From positions 1-64,000 of the forward strand of contig JAPLDQ010000015.1 in the NCBI GenBank assembly GCA_026391675.1: 64,000 bases of DNA. Reading direction: 5' to 3'. Source of the stretch: Bacteroidota bacterium. Its GTDB lineage: Bacteria > Bacteroidota > Bacteroidia > Bacteroidales > JACABE01. The notes under the pieces were generated by a model that saw only the letters and a list, made by a program, of their open reading frames with translations, had not been told where the DNA came from and ran no database searches. The translations under genes and the position numbers were made by a program. Below are positions 34,886 through 43,310 of the stretch, in pieces; within the stretch, counting starts at the first letter, position 1; the number at the start of each line of letters is the position of its first letter.

Positions 34886-34904
34886 AGCCGCTCAATGAGC
34901 GGCT
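34886..34904 (-). terminator. Terminator of hsp20
   Basis: AGCCGCTCA / TGAGCGGCT hairpin with a tiny loop; on the minus strand it is followed by seven Ts. It lies 41 bases past the hsp20 stop. Confidence 0.85.
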
Positions 34905-34944
34905 CTAATCAACAAATCAACACTTATTAATTATTAATTTTTAA

Positions 34945-35379
34945 TTATGAAATACTTATCTGTCTTGCAGGTTTTTCTTTGGCTTCTTCCCTTTTAGGAA
35001 TTTCGATATTCAGTATACCGTTTTTATGGGTAGCTGAAATATTATCGTAATCAACCAATTCAGGTAATGTAAAGCTTCTTTTAAAGCTGTTGAAGCCGAA
35101 TTCGCGACGTATCGTTCTTTCGTCATTTTCTTCTTTGCTTTCTTTTTTCTCTGCTGAGATAATCAGCAAATTGTTCTGAACATCAACCTTGATGGCATCT
35201 TTTTCGTAACCGGGAGCAGCTACATTTATTTTATAACTGTCCTTGGTTTCAACCACATTTACAGCAGGTACTGAATTTTCAGTTTCATTTTCCAGAAAAT
35301 GGAATAAAAAATCTTTTCCAAAAAAATCATTCCTGTAATTAGGTGCATAACATTGTTTTCTTAACATTGGTAACATCAT
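34945..35379 (-). CDS. Small heat-shock protein Hsp20
   Basis: 144 residues. An alpha-crystallin domain covers about 40-135: VVETKDSYKINVAAPGYEKD, LLIISAEKKE, RREFGFNSFKRSFTLPE and KNGILNIEIPK. The C-terminal ARQISIS contains the I-x-I-like anchor used in oligomer assembly. It is an ATP-independent chaperone holding unfolded proteins. The ATG at 35379 is chosen because GGAGG (35385-35389) stands five bases before it; such a clear Shine-Dalgarno is unusual in this genome. A TTG four codons upstream would include that ribosome-binding site inside the gene. Confidence 0.93.
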   Translation of the reverse strand: MMLPMLRKQCYAPNYRNDFFGKDFLFHFLENETENSVPAVNVVETKDSYKINVAAPGYEKDAIKVDVQNNLLIISAEKKESKEENDERTIRREFGFNSFKRSFTLPELVDYDNISATHKNGILNIEIPKREEAKEKPARQISIS

Positions 35380-35384
35380 TTTGT

Positions 35385-35389
35385 CCTCC
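35385..35389 (-). promoter_or_regulatory. Strong Shine-Dalgarno of hsp20
   Basis: GGAGG on the minus strand, five bases before ATG 35379. Most genes in the window have no such sequence; it decides the start and suggests high translation. Confidence 0.7.
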
Positions 35390-35564
35390 AAATTTTAAAG
35401 TTTATAAATTATTTTTAACTGGAGAGCCTGTATCAAGCAATATGCCAGAATCAAAAATCAGATTTACCCAATTAAAATTAATGACATAATGACCGATTTA
35501 TATTAAAAACAAAGATTTTAAGGAAATTATCATGTCAAAATGACCGATAAATGAGAAATAAATT

Positions 35565-36833
35565 TTATATAAAACTAATTAACAACTTAATATTCAACAA
35601 AGTAACTATTGAACCTACCAGAATCAAAACAAAAGTCGTTCGCTTTTTATTTACATATTTACCCATAACTTGCTGTGATGAAGTAAGATAAAGCTGTAAA
35701 AAAATGGTAAATGGCAACTGTATGCTTAATATCATCTGCGAAATGATGAGTCCTTTAAACGGATTACTGATCAGACAAATAATAATCAAGGCAACAACCA
35801 GGGAAATACCCACTCCTATTTTGGAATGTATATCCTTTAAATCATAAGGTTCGCCATAAATACCTGCAAAAATGGAACCACCGGCCATTCCTGAAGTAAT
35901 GGTGGAAGAAATCCCGGCAAACAGCAGCGCAATGGCAAAAATACTGGATGCATTGTTACCAAGCAATGGCACCAATATACTTTTCGCTTCCTGTAATTCA
36001 CCAACTATAATGCCGCTTTTAAAAAAGACAGTTGCAGCCAGTAATATAATGGCACTGTTAATTGCCCAACCTACAATCATCGACAATAAGGTATCAAACA
36101 ATTCGTAGTCCAGTTGTTTTTTAATTATTTTATCGTTTTCGAGGTTCCATTTGCGGCTTTGAATAATTTCTGAATGTAAAAACAGATTATGTGGCATTAC
36201 TACCGCACCCAAAACACTCATTACAATGACCATACTTCCTTCGGGTATTACAGGTTTTACCCAGCCTATACCTGCTTCAGCCCAGTTAATATGAACCAGC
36301 GTTAATTCATATATAAAGGATAAGCCGATAATGGAAACAAACGCAATTATCCATTTCTCCATTTTACGGTAGGAATTGCTCAGCAGCATGATAAATACAA
36401 AAATCACCACCAATAATGCACCAATAGGAATGGGAATATTGAACAACATCTGCAAGGCAATGGCACCGCCTAAAATCTCAGCAAGTGAAGTGGATATAGA
36501 CGCTAATACAGCGGTTGATAACACAGGCTTTGAAATCCATTTAGGAGTGTATAAATTGGCGGCTTCTGCCAGACATAAACCTGTAGCAATACCCAGGTGG
36601 GCAACATTATGCTGGAGTATAATCAGCATGATGGTCGACAGGCTTATCATCCATAGCAAAGTATATCCGTAATGTGAACCGGCTGCAATATTGGAAGCCC
36701 AGTTGCCCGGGTCAATAAAGCCTACTGTAACCAATAAACCTGGCCCGATATATTTCAGTATATCGAGACCTCCCAACTGTGGTTTATGATCTTTTCGTTT
36801 TAAATCGTTAAGAAAATCCTTTACAAAATGCAT
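35565..36833 (-). CDS. Nramp-family divalent metal transporter
   Basis: 422 residues and about eleven membrane helices. DPGNW (41-45) in helix 1 and MPHN (213-216) in helix 6 are the metal-binding motifs of Nramp proteins, which import Mn2+ or Fe2+ with protons. The sequence is close to MntH-type bacterial transporters; whether Mn or Fe is preferred cannot be told. It is a single gene; I see no MntR/Fur box I would defend. Confidence 0.92.
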   Translation of the reverse strand: MHFVKDFLNDLKRKDHKPQLGGLDILKYIGPGLLVTVGFIDPGNWASNIAAGSHYGYTLLWMISLSTIMLIILQHNVAHLGIATGLCLAEAANLYTPKWISKPVLSTAVLASISTSLAEILGGAIALQMLFNIPIPIGALLVVIFVFIMLLSNSYRKMEKWIIAFVSIIGLSFIYELTLVHINWAEAGIGWVKPVIPEGSMVIVMSVLGAVVMPHNLFLHSEIIQSRKWNLENDKIIKKQLDYELFDTLLSMIVGWAINSAIILLAATVFFKSGIIVGELQEAKSILVPLLGNNASSIFAIALLFAGISSTITSGMAGGSIFAGIYGEPYDLKDIHSKIGVGISLVVALIIICLISNPFKGLIISQMILSIQLPFTIFLQLYLTSSQQVMGKYVNKKRTTFVLILVGSIVTLLNIKLLISFI

Positions 36834-36888
36834 TATCGGTAATTAAGTTTGCAATGATAAACAAATCTAACTAAAAATGGTTAAAAAA

Positions 36889-36917
36889 AAAAGACTGTTC
36901 TTGCGAAACAGTCTTTT
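36889..36917 (-). terminator. Terminator of the plsX-fabH operon
   Basis: AAAAGACTGTT / AACAGTCTTTT, 11-bp stem with a 7-base loop, 22 bases past the fabH stop and followed by a T-run on the minus strand. Confidence 0.85.
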
Positions 36918-36938
36918 AAAAATTAACTAATAAATTAA

Positions 36939-37934
36939 CTATCCGTTATACGCCCATTTGAGCCAAATAGCACCCCAGGTGAAACCTGCGCCAAAAGTGG
37001 CTAAAATAAGGTTGTCGCCTTTTTTTAATTTCTTTTCGTAATCCCATAATAACAAAGGAAGTGTTGCTGCAGTGGTATTTCCGAATTTCTGAATGTTAAT
37101 CATTACTTTATCGCTGGATAAATTCATACGTTTACCTGTAGCATCAATAATACGCATATTGGCCTGATGAGGAACAAGATAAGCTATATCATCGGCTGTA
37201 AGATTATTTTTCTCCATTAGTTCCACTGAAGTGTCAGCCATATTGGAAACAGCTGCTTTAAAAACAGGCTGTCCTTCCTGATAAATAAAATGTTCTCTTG
37301 CATCTATTGTTTCATGAGAAGCAGGTTTAGCTGAACCGCCGGCTTTTTGATGCAAATGTACCCTACCGGCACCATCAGTACGGAGTAACATATCCATTAC
37401 TCCAAATTCTTCAGTTGTAGGTTCCAGCATTATTGCGCCGGCACCATCTCCAAAAATCGGACAGGTTGCTCTGTCGGTATAATCAACAATTGATGACATT
37501 TTTTCAGCACCAACAACTATCACTTTTTTATAATTTCCGCTTTCAACATATTGAGTAGCTGTTGCTAATGCAAATAAAAAGCCTGAACAACCTGCATTTA
37601 AATCGAAACTGAATGCATTTTTTATCCCTGCTTTATCGCTGATAATATTTCCTGTAGCTGGAAATTGCATATCAGGTGTTACCGTTGCACATATTAATAA
37701 GTCAATGTCTTCGGGTTTGGTATTGGTTTTTTTCAATAAATCCAATACAGCACCTGCGCCCAGTTCACTTGATCCTCTTCCTTCTCCTTTTAAAATTCTT
37801 CTTTCTTTGATTCCGATACGGGTCATAATCCACTCGTCGGTTGTATCAACCATTTGGCTTAATTCGTCATTGGTTAGTATATATTCAGGTAGATAAGCAC
37901 CTACGCCTGTAATGGCTGCTCTGATTTTAGTCAT
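36939..37934 (-). CDS. fabH: 3-oxoacyl-ACP synthase III
   Basis: 331 residues. The catalytic triad is Cys116 (NAGCSGF), His256 (VPHQAN) and Asn286 (FGNTTAA). It condenses acetyl-CoA (or branched acyl-CoA) with malonyl-ACP to start fatty-acid synthesis. It is the last gene of the operon yceD-rpmF-plsX-fabH, 23 bases after plsX, and is followed by a good terminator. Confidence 0.97.
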   Translation of the reverse strand: MTKIRAAITGVGAYLPEYILTNDELSQMVDTTDEWIMTRIGIKERRILKGEGRGSSELGAGAVLDLLKKTNTKPEDIDLLICATVTPDMQFPATGNIISDKAGIKNAFSFDLNAGCSGFLFALATATQYVESGNYKKVIVVGAEKMSSIVDYTDRATCPIFGDGAGAIMLEPTTEEFGVMDMLLRTDGAGRVHLHQKAGGSAKPASHETIDAREHFIYQEGQPVFKAAVSNMADTSVELMEKNNLTADDIAYLVPHQANMRIIDATGKRMNLSSDKVMINIQKFGNTTAATLPLLLWDYEKKLKKGDNLILATFGAGFTWGAIWLKWAYNG

Positions 37935-37957
37935 TCTTTTGCATTTTTTTAATCATT

Positions 37958-38914
37958 TTAATTAGGCTGAGCATATTTTGACATGGCTGCTTTTATCTTT
38001 TGCGGAAGTTTTGTTAAATGAACCTCACGTGAAAGCAACAACATGTTTTTGATTGCGATATCATTGGAAATGCCATGTCCAATAAGCACTGAAGAATTAA
38101 CTCCTAAAATCGGACTTCCTCCGAAATTTTCATAGTTAAATCTTTTAAAATAGTCATCAAGCAATTTATGCTTAACTAATAGAGAATATAGTGCTTCAGT
38201 TTGTTTAACAATTACATTGCCAATAAATCCGTCGCATACAAAAACGTCAACATTATTCTTAAACAAATCACGACTTTCAACATTACCAACAAAGTTAAAA
38301 TCTTTGGTGTCTTTCATTAATTGAAAGGTAGCCTGACATTGTAAATTTCCTTTTTCTTCTTCTTCGCCGATATTAAGCAAGCCAACTTTGGGGTTTTTAA
38401 TTCCCATTACATTTTTGGCATAAATATTTCCTAAAATGGCAAACTGATATAAAACATCAGGTTTACTATCAGGATTAGCGCCAATATCAAGAATAAGACT
38501 TAATCCTCCGTTTTCTTTAGGAAAAAATCCTGAAACACAAGGACGAATAACACCGGGTATAGTATTAACACTATACATAGCTCCAACCAATACAGCTCCT
38601 GTATTACCTGCACTGGAAAATGCATCAATTTTTTTGGTTTTCAGCAACTTAAACCCGACACCAATACTTGAGTGAGGTTTTTGAGTAAATGCCTTAATAG
38701 GTTTTTCGCCCATACCGATTACATCAGGAGCATGGACAATATCAAAATCATCAACATTAGCTTTAAGTTCTTTTAATCGTGATGTAATAATTTCTTCATC
38801 ACCTATTAAAACAATTCTGTCTGATTTTGAAATTTCTTTCTGAGCTAAAATAGCACCTTTTAAAGTTGCATCGGGGGCATAATCGCCTCCCATTACATCT
38901 AATCCGATTTTCAT
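37958..38914 (-). CDS. plsX: Phosphate acyltransferase PlsX
   Basis: 318 residues. MKIGLDVMGGDYAPDATLKG at the N-terminus and SAGNTGAVLVGAMYSV, DIGANPDSKPDVL and CDGFIGNVIVKQTE identify PlsX, which makes acyl-phosphate from acyl-ACP for phospholipid synthesis by PlsY/PlsC. It lies between rpmF and fabH in the conserved order. Confidence 0.97.
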   Translation of the reverse strand: MKIGLDVMGGDYAPDATLKGAILAQKEISKSDRIVLIGDEEIITSRLKELKANVDDFDIVHAPDVIGMGEKPIKAFTQKPHSSIGVGFKLLKTKKIDAFSSAGNTGAVLVGAMYSVNTIPGVIRPCVSGFFPKENGGLSLILDIGANPDSKPDVLYQFAILGNIYAKNVMGIKNPKVGLLNIGEEEEKGNLQCQATFQLMKDTKDFNFVGNVESRDLFKNNVDVFVCDGFIGNVIVKQTEALYSLLVKHKLLDDYFKRFNYENFGGSPILGVNSSVLIGHGISNDIAIKNMLLLSREVHLTKLPQKIKAAMSKYAQPN

Positions 38915-38954
38915 TAACTTAAATTTTAGTTTAAGAAATGTAAACTGATATTAA

Positions 38955-39140
38955 TTATGCGTTTGCTTGTTTTTCTACTGCAAGTTTTCCTTTGTAGTAA
39001 CCGCATTCAGGGCATACTCTGTGATAAAGGGTTGGTGCACCGCAATTAGAGCAAAGTGCCGTAGTTGGTGCTTCTGCTTTGTCGTGTGTTCTTCTTTTTG
39101 CTGTTCTCTGTTTTGAGAATCTATGTTTAGGATGTGGCAT
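38955..39140 (-). CDS. rpmF: 50S ribosomal protein L32
   Basis: 61 residues. Basic N-terminus MPHPKHRFSKQRTAKRRTHD is followed by a zinc ribbon, Cys30-x2-Cys33 and Cys43-x2-Cys46, so this is the zinc-binding (C+) form. It lies 26 bases after the yceD-like gene and 40 before plsX. Confidence 0.97.
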   Translation of the reverse strand: MPHPKHRFSKQRTAKRRTHDKAEAPTTALCSNCGAPTLYHRVCPECGYYKGKLAVEKQANA

Positions 39141-39166
39141 AAAGATTATTTATTAATGTTTATATT

Positions 39167-39685
39167 TTAATTATCTGTTATTAAACCTTTCAGGCTATCC
39201 CAACGCGGGTCGGGTTCCGGAGCCGAAAGTTGATTTATTCTTTTAATTATTTCCGGATTACAAGTAGTATTTCCATTTTCATCATCGGGATGCGTTTTTT
39301 TCATGGGTAACATCAATACAACATATTCAAATAAATATATTGATAAATCCAGCTGATGGACATTTTCAGGGATGACTACAATTTCATCATCGTCTTCTTC
39401 CCTTTCTTCGCCTATCTTTACAATCAATCTTTCCTGTCCATCCATTGAAAAATCAAAGTTATCCAGACAACGATCGCACATAACATTGACTATTCCTTTA
39501 ATTGCAAAATTGAATATCATCATCCGCTCCTGCTTTTCTAGGTCTATATCAACACCAATGCGTGCTTTCTCGAATTCATTGAATTCAAATTCGGCAAAGA
39601 ATTTTTCATCCAGATCAAAGTGAAATTGATGAAATCCTAAGCTTAATCCACTGAAAGGCAATATGTACTGCTTTAATTGTCCCAA
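39167..39685 (-). CDS. YceD-family (DUF177) protein
   Basis: The frame extends to a TTG at 39745, but that start overlaps the -33 box of a perfect promoter (39712-39742). The first suitable start downstream of transcription initiation is the TTG at 39685, giving 172 residues beginning MGQLKQYILPFSGLSLG, close to the usual N-terminus of the family. The conserved region has MCDRCLDNFD (a Cys pair) and a very acidic stretch EEREEDDDE. YceD-like proteins accompany rpmF in most bacteria and act in 23S rRNA/L32-linked ribosome biogenesis; mechanism poorly known. Confidence 0.85.
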   Translation of the reverse strand: MGQLKQYILPFSGLSLGFHQFHFDLDEKFFAEFEFNEFEKARIGVDIDLEKQERMMIFNFAIKGIVNVMCDRCLDNFDFSMDGQERLIVKIGEEREEDDDEIVVIPENVHQLDLSIYLFEYVVLMLPMKKTHPDDENGNTTCNPEIIKRINQLSAPEPDPRWDSLKGLITDN

Positions 39686-39711
39686 AGCATCTCTTTTTTC
39701 AAACAAGGGGG

Positions 39712-39742
39712 CAAAATTACAAATATTATTCTTATCGACAAA
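39712..39742 (-). promoter_or_regulatory. Promoter of yceD-rpmF-plsX-fabH
   Basis: On the minus strand TTTG (39739-39742), exactly 19 bases, then TAATTTTG (39712-39719): a textbook Bacteroidota promoter. Confidence 0.75.
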
Positions 39743-39801
39743 CAATTATGGATTGATTTTTGTTAAAAAAATACAAACGTCTGATATTAATCGGTTTATG
39801 T

Positions 39802-41166
39802 TTAACCAAATAATTTTGAAAAGACCTGTTCAACATTGGTCACAGCAACAATCTCGATATTGTATTTTGATAAATCTATTCCTTTTAAATTATATTTTGA
39901 TATAAAAATCCGCTCAAAACCAAGTTTATCTGCCTCAGCAATACGCTGTTCAACGCGGTTAACCGGACGAATCTCACCAGAAAGACCCACTTCTGCTGCA
40001 AAACAATCTTTTGGACTAATGGCAATATCTTCATTTGATGATAAAACAGATGAAATAACAGCTAAATCTATAGCCGGGTCATCTACCCTGATACCACCGG
40101 CTATATTTAAAAATACATCTTTAATCCCCAGCCTGAAACCGTGGCGCTTTTCAAGCACAGCCAACAGCATACCTAATCTTTTCGTTTCGAAACCAGTTGA
40201 TGAACGCTGTGGTGTTCCATAAGCTGCAGAGCTCACCAATGACTGGGTTTCGATAAGCATGGGGCGTAATCCCTCAATTGTTGCGGCGATGGCTGTACCG
40301 CTCAGGTTTTCGTCACGCTGCGACAATAATATTTCAGAAGGATTGGAAACCTCCCGCAATCCGCTGCCCTGCATTTCGTAAATGCCAAGTTCTGAAGTTG
40401 ACCCAAATCGGTTTTTAACTGAACGCAGTATGCGGTAGCCGTAATTCCGGTCGCCTTCAAACTGTAATACAGTATCCACCATATGCTCCAGCAGTTTTGG
40501 GCCTGCAAGATTGCCGTCTTTTGTTATATGTCCGATTAAAAACACAGGAGTACCGGTAAGTTTGGCATATCGTTGCATTTCGGCAGCACATTCCTTTATT
40601 TGTGATATACTTCCTGCGGATGAATCAATAATATTGGTCTGCAGGGTTTGTATGGAATCAATAATCAGTAAATCGGGTATAATTTCAGCAATATGCTGGA
40701 ATATCTGTTGTGTTGAAGTTTCAGTTAAGATATAACATTCATCATTTCCAAGTCCTACCCTTTCAGCACGCATTTTAATCTGTTGTTCACTCTCTTCGCC
40801 GCTCACATAAAGTACTTTGCAGTTCTTTATCTGTAAAGCAATCTGCAAAAGCAGGGTTGACTTACCTATACCAGGTTCACCACCCACCAATACTAAGGAA
40901 CCGGGAACCATACCTCCACCCAGTACCCTGTTTAATTCAATATTATTGGTATCAATCCGTGAATCCTGATCATATTTTATTTCTTTGATAAGTATGGGTT
41001 TGCTTTGCTTACGCTCCGTCTGACGATTCCACTTCTGGTCTTTATCACGTTCAACAATTTCTTCATCATATGTATTCCATTCACCACATGACGGGCATTT
41101 ACCAATCCATTTCAGGGATTGTGCCCCACAGTTCCGGCAAAAGAAAAGGGTTTTAGTTTTTGACAT
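39802..41166 (-). CDS. radA: DNA repair protein RadA
   Basis: 454 residues. Zinc finger Cys10-Cys13-Cys24-Cys27, RecA-like ATPase with Walker A GEPGIGKST (96-104), the RadA-specific KNRFGS motif (about 254), and a C-terminal Lon-like domain. It promotes branch migration of recombination intermediates. It is divergent from nusB and has its own promoter at 41189-41218. Confidence 0.97.
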   Translation of the reverse strand: MSKTKTLFFCRNCGAQSLKWIGKCPSCGEWNTYDEEIVERDKDQKWNRQTERKQSKPILIKEIKYDQDSRIDTNNIELNRVLGGGMVPGSLVLVGGEPGIGKSTLLLQIALQIKNCKVLYVSGEESEQQIKMRAERVGLGNDECYILTETSTQQIFQHIAEIIPDLLIIDSIQTLQTNIIDSSAGSISQIKECAAEMQRYAKLTGTPVFLIGHITKDGNLAGPKLLEHMVDTVLQFEGDRNYGYRILRSVKNRFGSTSELGIYEMQGSGLREVSNPSEILLSQRDENLSGTAIAATIEGLRPMLIETQSLVSSAAYGTPQRSSTGFETKRLGMLLAVLEKRHGFRLGIKDVFLNIAGGIRVDDPAIDLAVISSVLSSNEDIAISPKDCFAAEVGLSGEIRPVNRVEQRIAEADKLGFERIFISKYNLKGIDLSKYNIEIVAVTNVEQVFSKLFG

Positions 41167-41188
41167 TGAGTTGAATAATTTTAGTTTT

Positions 41189-41218
41189 CAAAGTTAATCA
41201 TTTTACAAAGATTGCAAA
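41189..41218 (-). promoter_or_regulatory. radA promoter
   Basis: On the minus strand TTTG (41215-41218), 18 bases, TAACTTTG (41189-41196); the ATG follows 22 bases later. Confidence 0.7.
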
Positions 41219-41255
41219 TAAACTTTAAATAATGATATAAGTTTTTGAAAATAGA

Positions 41256-41288
41256 TTTGAATTTTTTGAATTAAAAATTGTAATTTTG
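41256..41288 (+). promoter_or_regulatory. nusB operon promoter
   Basis: TTTG (41256-41259), 21 bases, TAATTTTG (41281-41288); nusB ATG at 41333. It is back to back with the radA promoter. Confidence 0.7.
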
Positions 41289-41332
41289 CAAACTTGTTTA
41301 AAAGCTGAATTTTATTAACGCTCATTATAATT

Positions 41333-42301
41333 ATGCTGAACAGACGATACTTACGTACCAAGGTAATGCAGGCATTGTATGCTTTTTTTCAATCTAACGA
41401 CGACCGTGTAGATATTGCTGAAAAAAACCTGATGAAAAGTATCGATAATTTATACGAATTGTATATTTATCAGCTTTCTATCCTTGTTGAACTGGGAGAT
41501 TTTGCCAAACTCCGGATTGAAGAAAATAAATTTAAACATATTCCTTCTGCTGAAGATCTTAATCCAAATTACAGATTTGTTGAAAACAGATTTATAAAAC
41601 AACTTCAGGAGAATAAAAGTTTTTTATTATTAACTGAAAAATATAAAATTAACTGGTCGCAGGAACAGGATTTATTGCGTCATTTTTATCAGAAAATAAA
41701 AGACAGTAAAACATTTAATGATTATATGAATGCTGAGGAATCCAGTTATGCTATTGATAAAAAAATAATTATCAATATTTTAAGAAAATTCCTGATTGCT
41801 GATGATGGTTTACAAAATTATTTTGAAGATAAAAATATTTACTGGGCTGATGATTATTTAACTGTTGCCATGATGGTGCTTAAAACCATTGAAGGTTTTA
41901 ATGAAAACGACAATGAAATTACAGCTTTACCTGAATTGTATAAAAACGAAGACCGTTCTAATACCGATGATGATAAAAACTTTGTCATTGATTTATTCAG
42001 AAAAACAATTGTAAATAGCGATAAATACGAAAAATTAATAGCAGAAAAAACAACAAACTGGGAAGTTGACAGAATTGCAGTAGTTGACAATATTCTGATA
42101 AAAATGGCATTGGCTGAATTACTTGAATTTCCATCAATTCCTGTAAAAGTTACCTTGAACGAATATATTGAAATCTCAAAAGGATATAGTTCTGAAAAAA
42201 GCAAGGTATTTATAAATGGTGTACTTGATAAATTAATAGATGATTTAAAAGCCAGTAAATCAATTAAAAAGATTGGCAGAGGTTTAATTGAAAATAATTA
42301 A
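41333..42301 (+). CDS. nusB: Transcription antitermination factor NusB (long Bacteroidota form)
   Basis: 322 residues, about twice the length of E. coli NusB. It starts MLNRRYLRTKVMQALYAFFQ, as Bacteroidota NusB does, has a long middle insertion, and ends with the NusB core (NWEVDRIAVVDNILIKMALAE, PVKVTLNEYIEISKGYSSEK, FINGVLDKL). NusB binds BoxA RNA with NusE/S10 during rRNA transcription. It leads a likely five-gene run with DUF1573, yajC, ybbR-like and coaE. Confidence 0.94.
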   Translation: MLNRRYLRTKVMQALYAFFQSNDDRVDIAEKNLMKSIDNLYELYIYQLSILVELGDFAKLRIEENKFKHIPSAEDLNPNYRFVENRFIKQLQENKSFLLLTEKYKINWSQEQDLLRHFYQKIKDSKTFNDYMNAEESSYAIDKKIIINILRKFLIADDGLQNYFEDKNIYWADDYLTVAMMVLKTIEGFNENDNEITALPELYKNEDRSNTDDDKNFVIDLFRKTIVNSDKYEKLIAEKTTNWEVDRIAVVDNILIKMALAELLEFPSIPVKVTLNEYIEISKGYSSEKSKVFINGVLDKLIDDLKASKSIKKIGRGLIENN

Positions 42302-42304
42302 TCA

Positions 42305-42359
42305 GTTTCTAAAGTTTGTAAAGTTATAAAGTTCATAAAGTTATAAAGTTTATACATTT
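42305..42359. repeat. ATAAAGTT-type repeat cluster
   Basis: Imperfect repeats of AAAGTTTATAAAGTT lie between nusB and the DUF1573 gene. The same kind of cluster recurs at 43189-43228 between yajC and the ybbR-like gene. Confidence 0.6.
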
Positions 42360-42365
42360 AAAAAA

Positions 42366-42830
42366 ATGAAAATAAGAATTAATTTTTTAATAATCAGCAT
42401 TCTAATATTAACAGCAACAGCTTGTCATCAGAAATCAGATGAAAAATTATCTACTGATTTAATAACTAACCCAAATTCAGCTTCAGGAATTCAGGATACT
42501 ACAAAACTTCCAAAATTTCAGTTTGAATGTGACATGCACGATTTTGGCAAAGTAATTGAAGGTGAAAAACTGAGCTATAGCTTTAAATTTAAAAATATTG
42601 GCAATTCAGATCTTGTAATTGCTGCTGCAAATGCAAGTTGCGGATGTACTGCATCTGAATTTACCAGAGAACCGATACATAAAGGTGGCGATGGCATTGT
42701 AACTGTTACCTTTAATACAGAGGGCAAAAATGGTTTTCAGCACAAAACCGTAACGCTTGCTGCCAATACACAACCCAATAACTTTGTTTTACATATCAAA
42801 GCAATGGTAACTTCACCCGAAAAAAATTAA
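42366..42830 (+). CDS. DUF1573 lipoprotein
   Basis: 154 residues. The signal peptide ends in a lipobox with Cys20 (LTATAC). The mature domain is DUF1573, an Ig-like fold: FECDMHDFGKVIEGEKLSYS, FKNIGNSDLVIAAANASCGC and VTVTFNTEGKNG. Such proteins are widespread Bacteroidota lipoproteins of unknown role. It sits in the conserved nusB-yajC neighbourhood. Confidence 0.9.
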   Translation: MKIRINFLIISILILTATACHQKSDEKLSTDLITNPNSASGIQDTTKLPKFQFECDMHDFGKVIEGEKLSYSFKFKNIGNSDLVIAAANASCGCTASEFTREPIHKGGDGIVTVTFNTEGKNGFQHKTVTLAANTQPNNFVLHIKAMVTSPEKN

Positions 42831-42850
42831 TAACTAAATAATAACAAACA

Positions 42851-43189
42851 ATGAGTAATTTATCAAATATTTTATTAATGGCTCAGCCACAAGGTGGTGC
42901 AGCAAATAGCGGAAGCGGATTCCAGTCTTTATTTTTTCTTTTGGCTATTTTTGCCGTTTTCTATTTCTTTATGATTCGTCCTCAAATGAAAAAAACCAAA
43001 GAACAAAAGAAATTCAGAGAACAATTGGAAAAAGGGCAAAAAATTGTTACCATTGGTGGCATTCACGGAAAAATAGTTGAAATCCAGGAAACTACTGTTA
43101 TAATTGAAGTTGAAGGACAGAACAAATTAAAAATTGAAAAGTCAGCTATTGCTCTGGATAATTCAGCTCAATTACAGGAAGCAAAATAA
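42851..43189 (+). CDS. yajC: Preprotein translocase accessory subunit YajC
   Basis: 112 residues. One membrane segment (about 25-43, LFFLLAIFAVFYFFMIRPQM) carries the RPQ motif, followed by the cytosolic part KKTKEQKKFREQLEKGQKIV, TIGGIHGKIVE. YajC associates with SecDF next to SecYEG. SecDF is not in the window. Confidence 0.95.
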   Translation: MSNLSNILLMAQPQGGAANSGSGFQSLFFLLAIFAVFYFFMIRPQMKKTKEQKKFREQLEKGQKIVTIGGIHGKIVEIQETTVIIEVEGQNKLKIEKSAIALDNSAQLQEAK

Positions 43190-43228
43190 GTTAATAAAGT
43201 TAATAAAGTTTATAAAGTTCATAAAGAT
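43189..43228. repeat. TTAATAAAGTT repeat cluster
   Basis: Short imperfect copies of GTTAATAAAGTT / TTTATAAAGTT following the yajC stop, like the cluster at 42305. Confidence 0.55.
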
Positions 43229-43310
43229 AAAAGTAAAATGAACTGACTTTAATTAAATCATATTAAATCTCAATCAGCAATGGTTGAGATTTATTTTTTA
43301 AATTTTAAAT

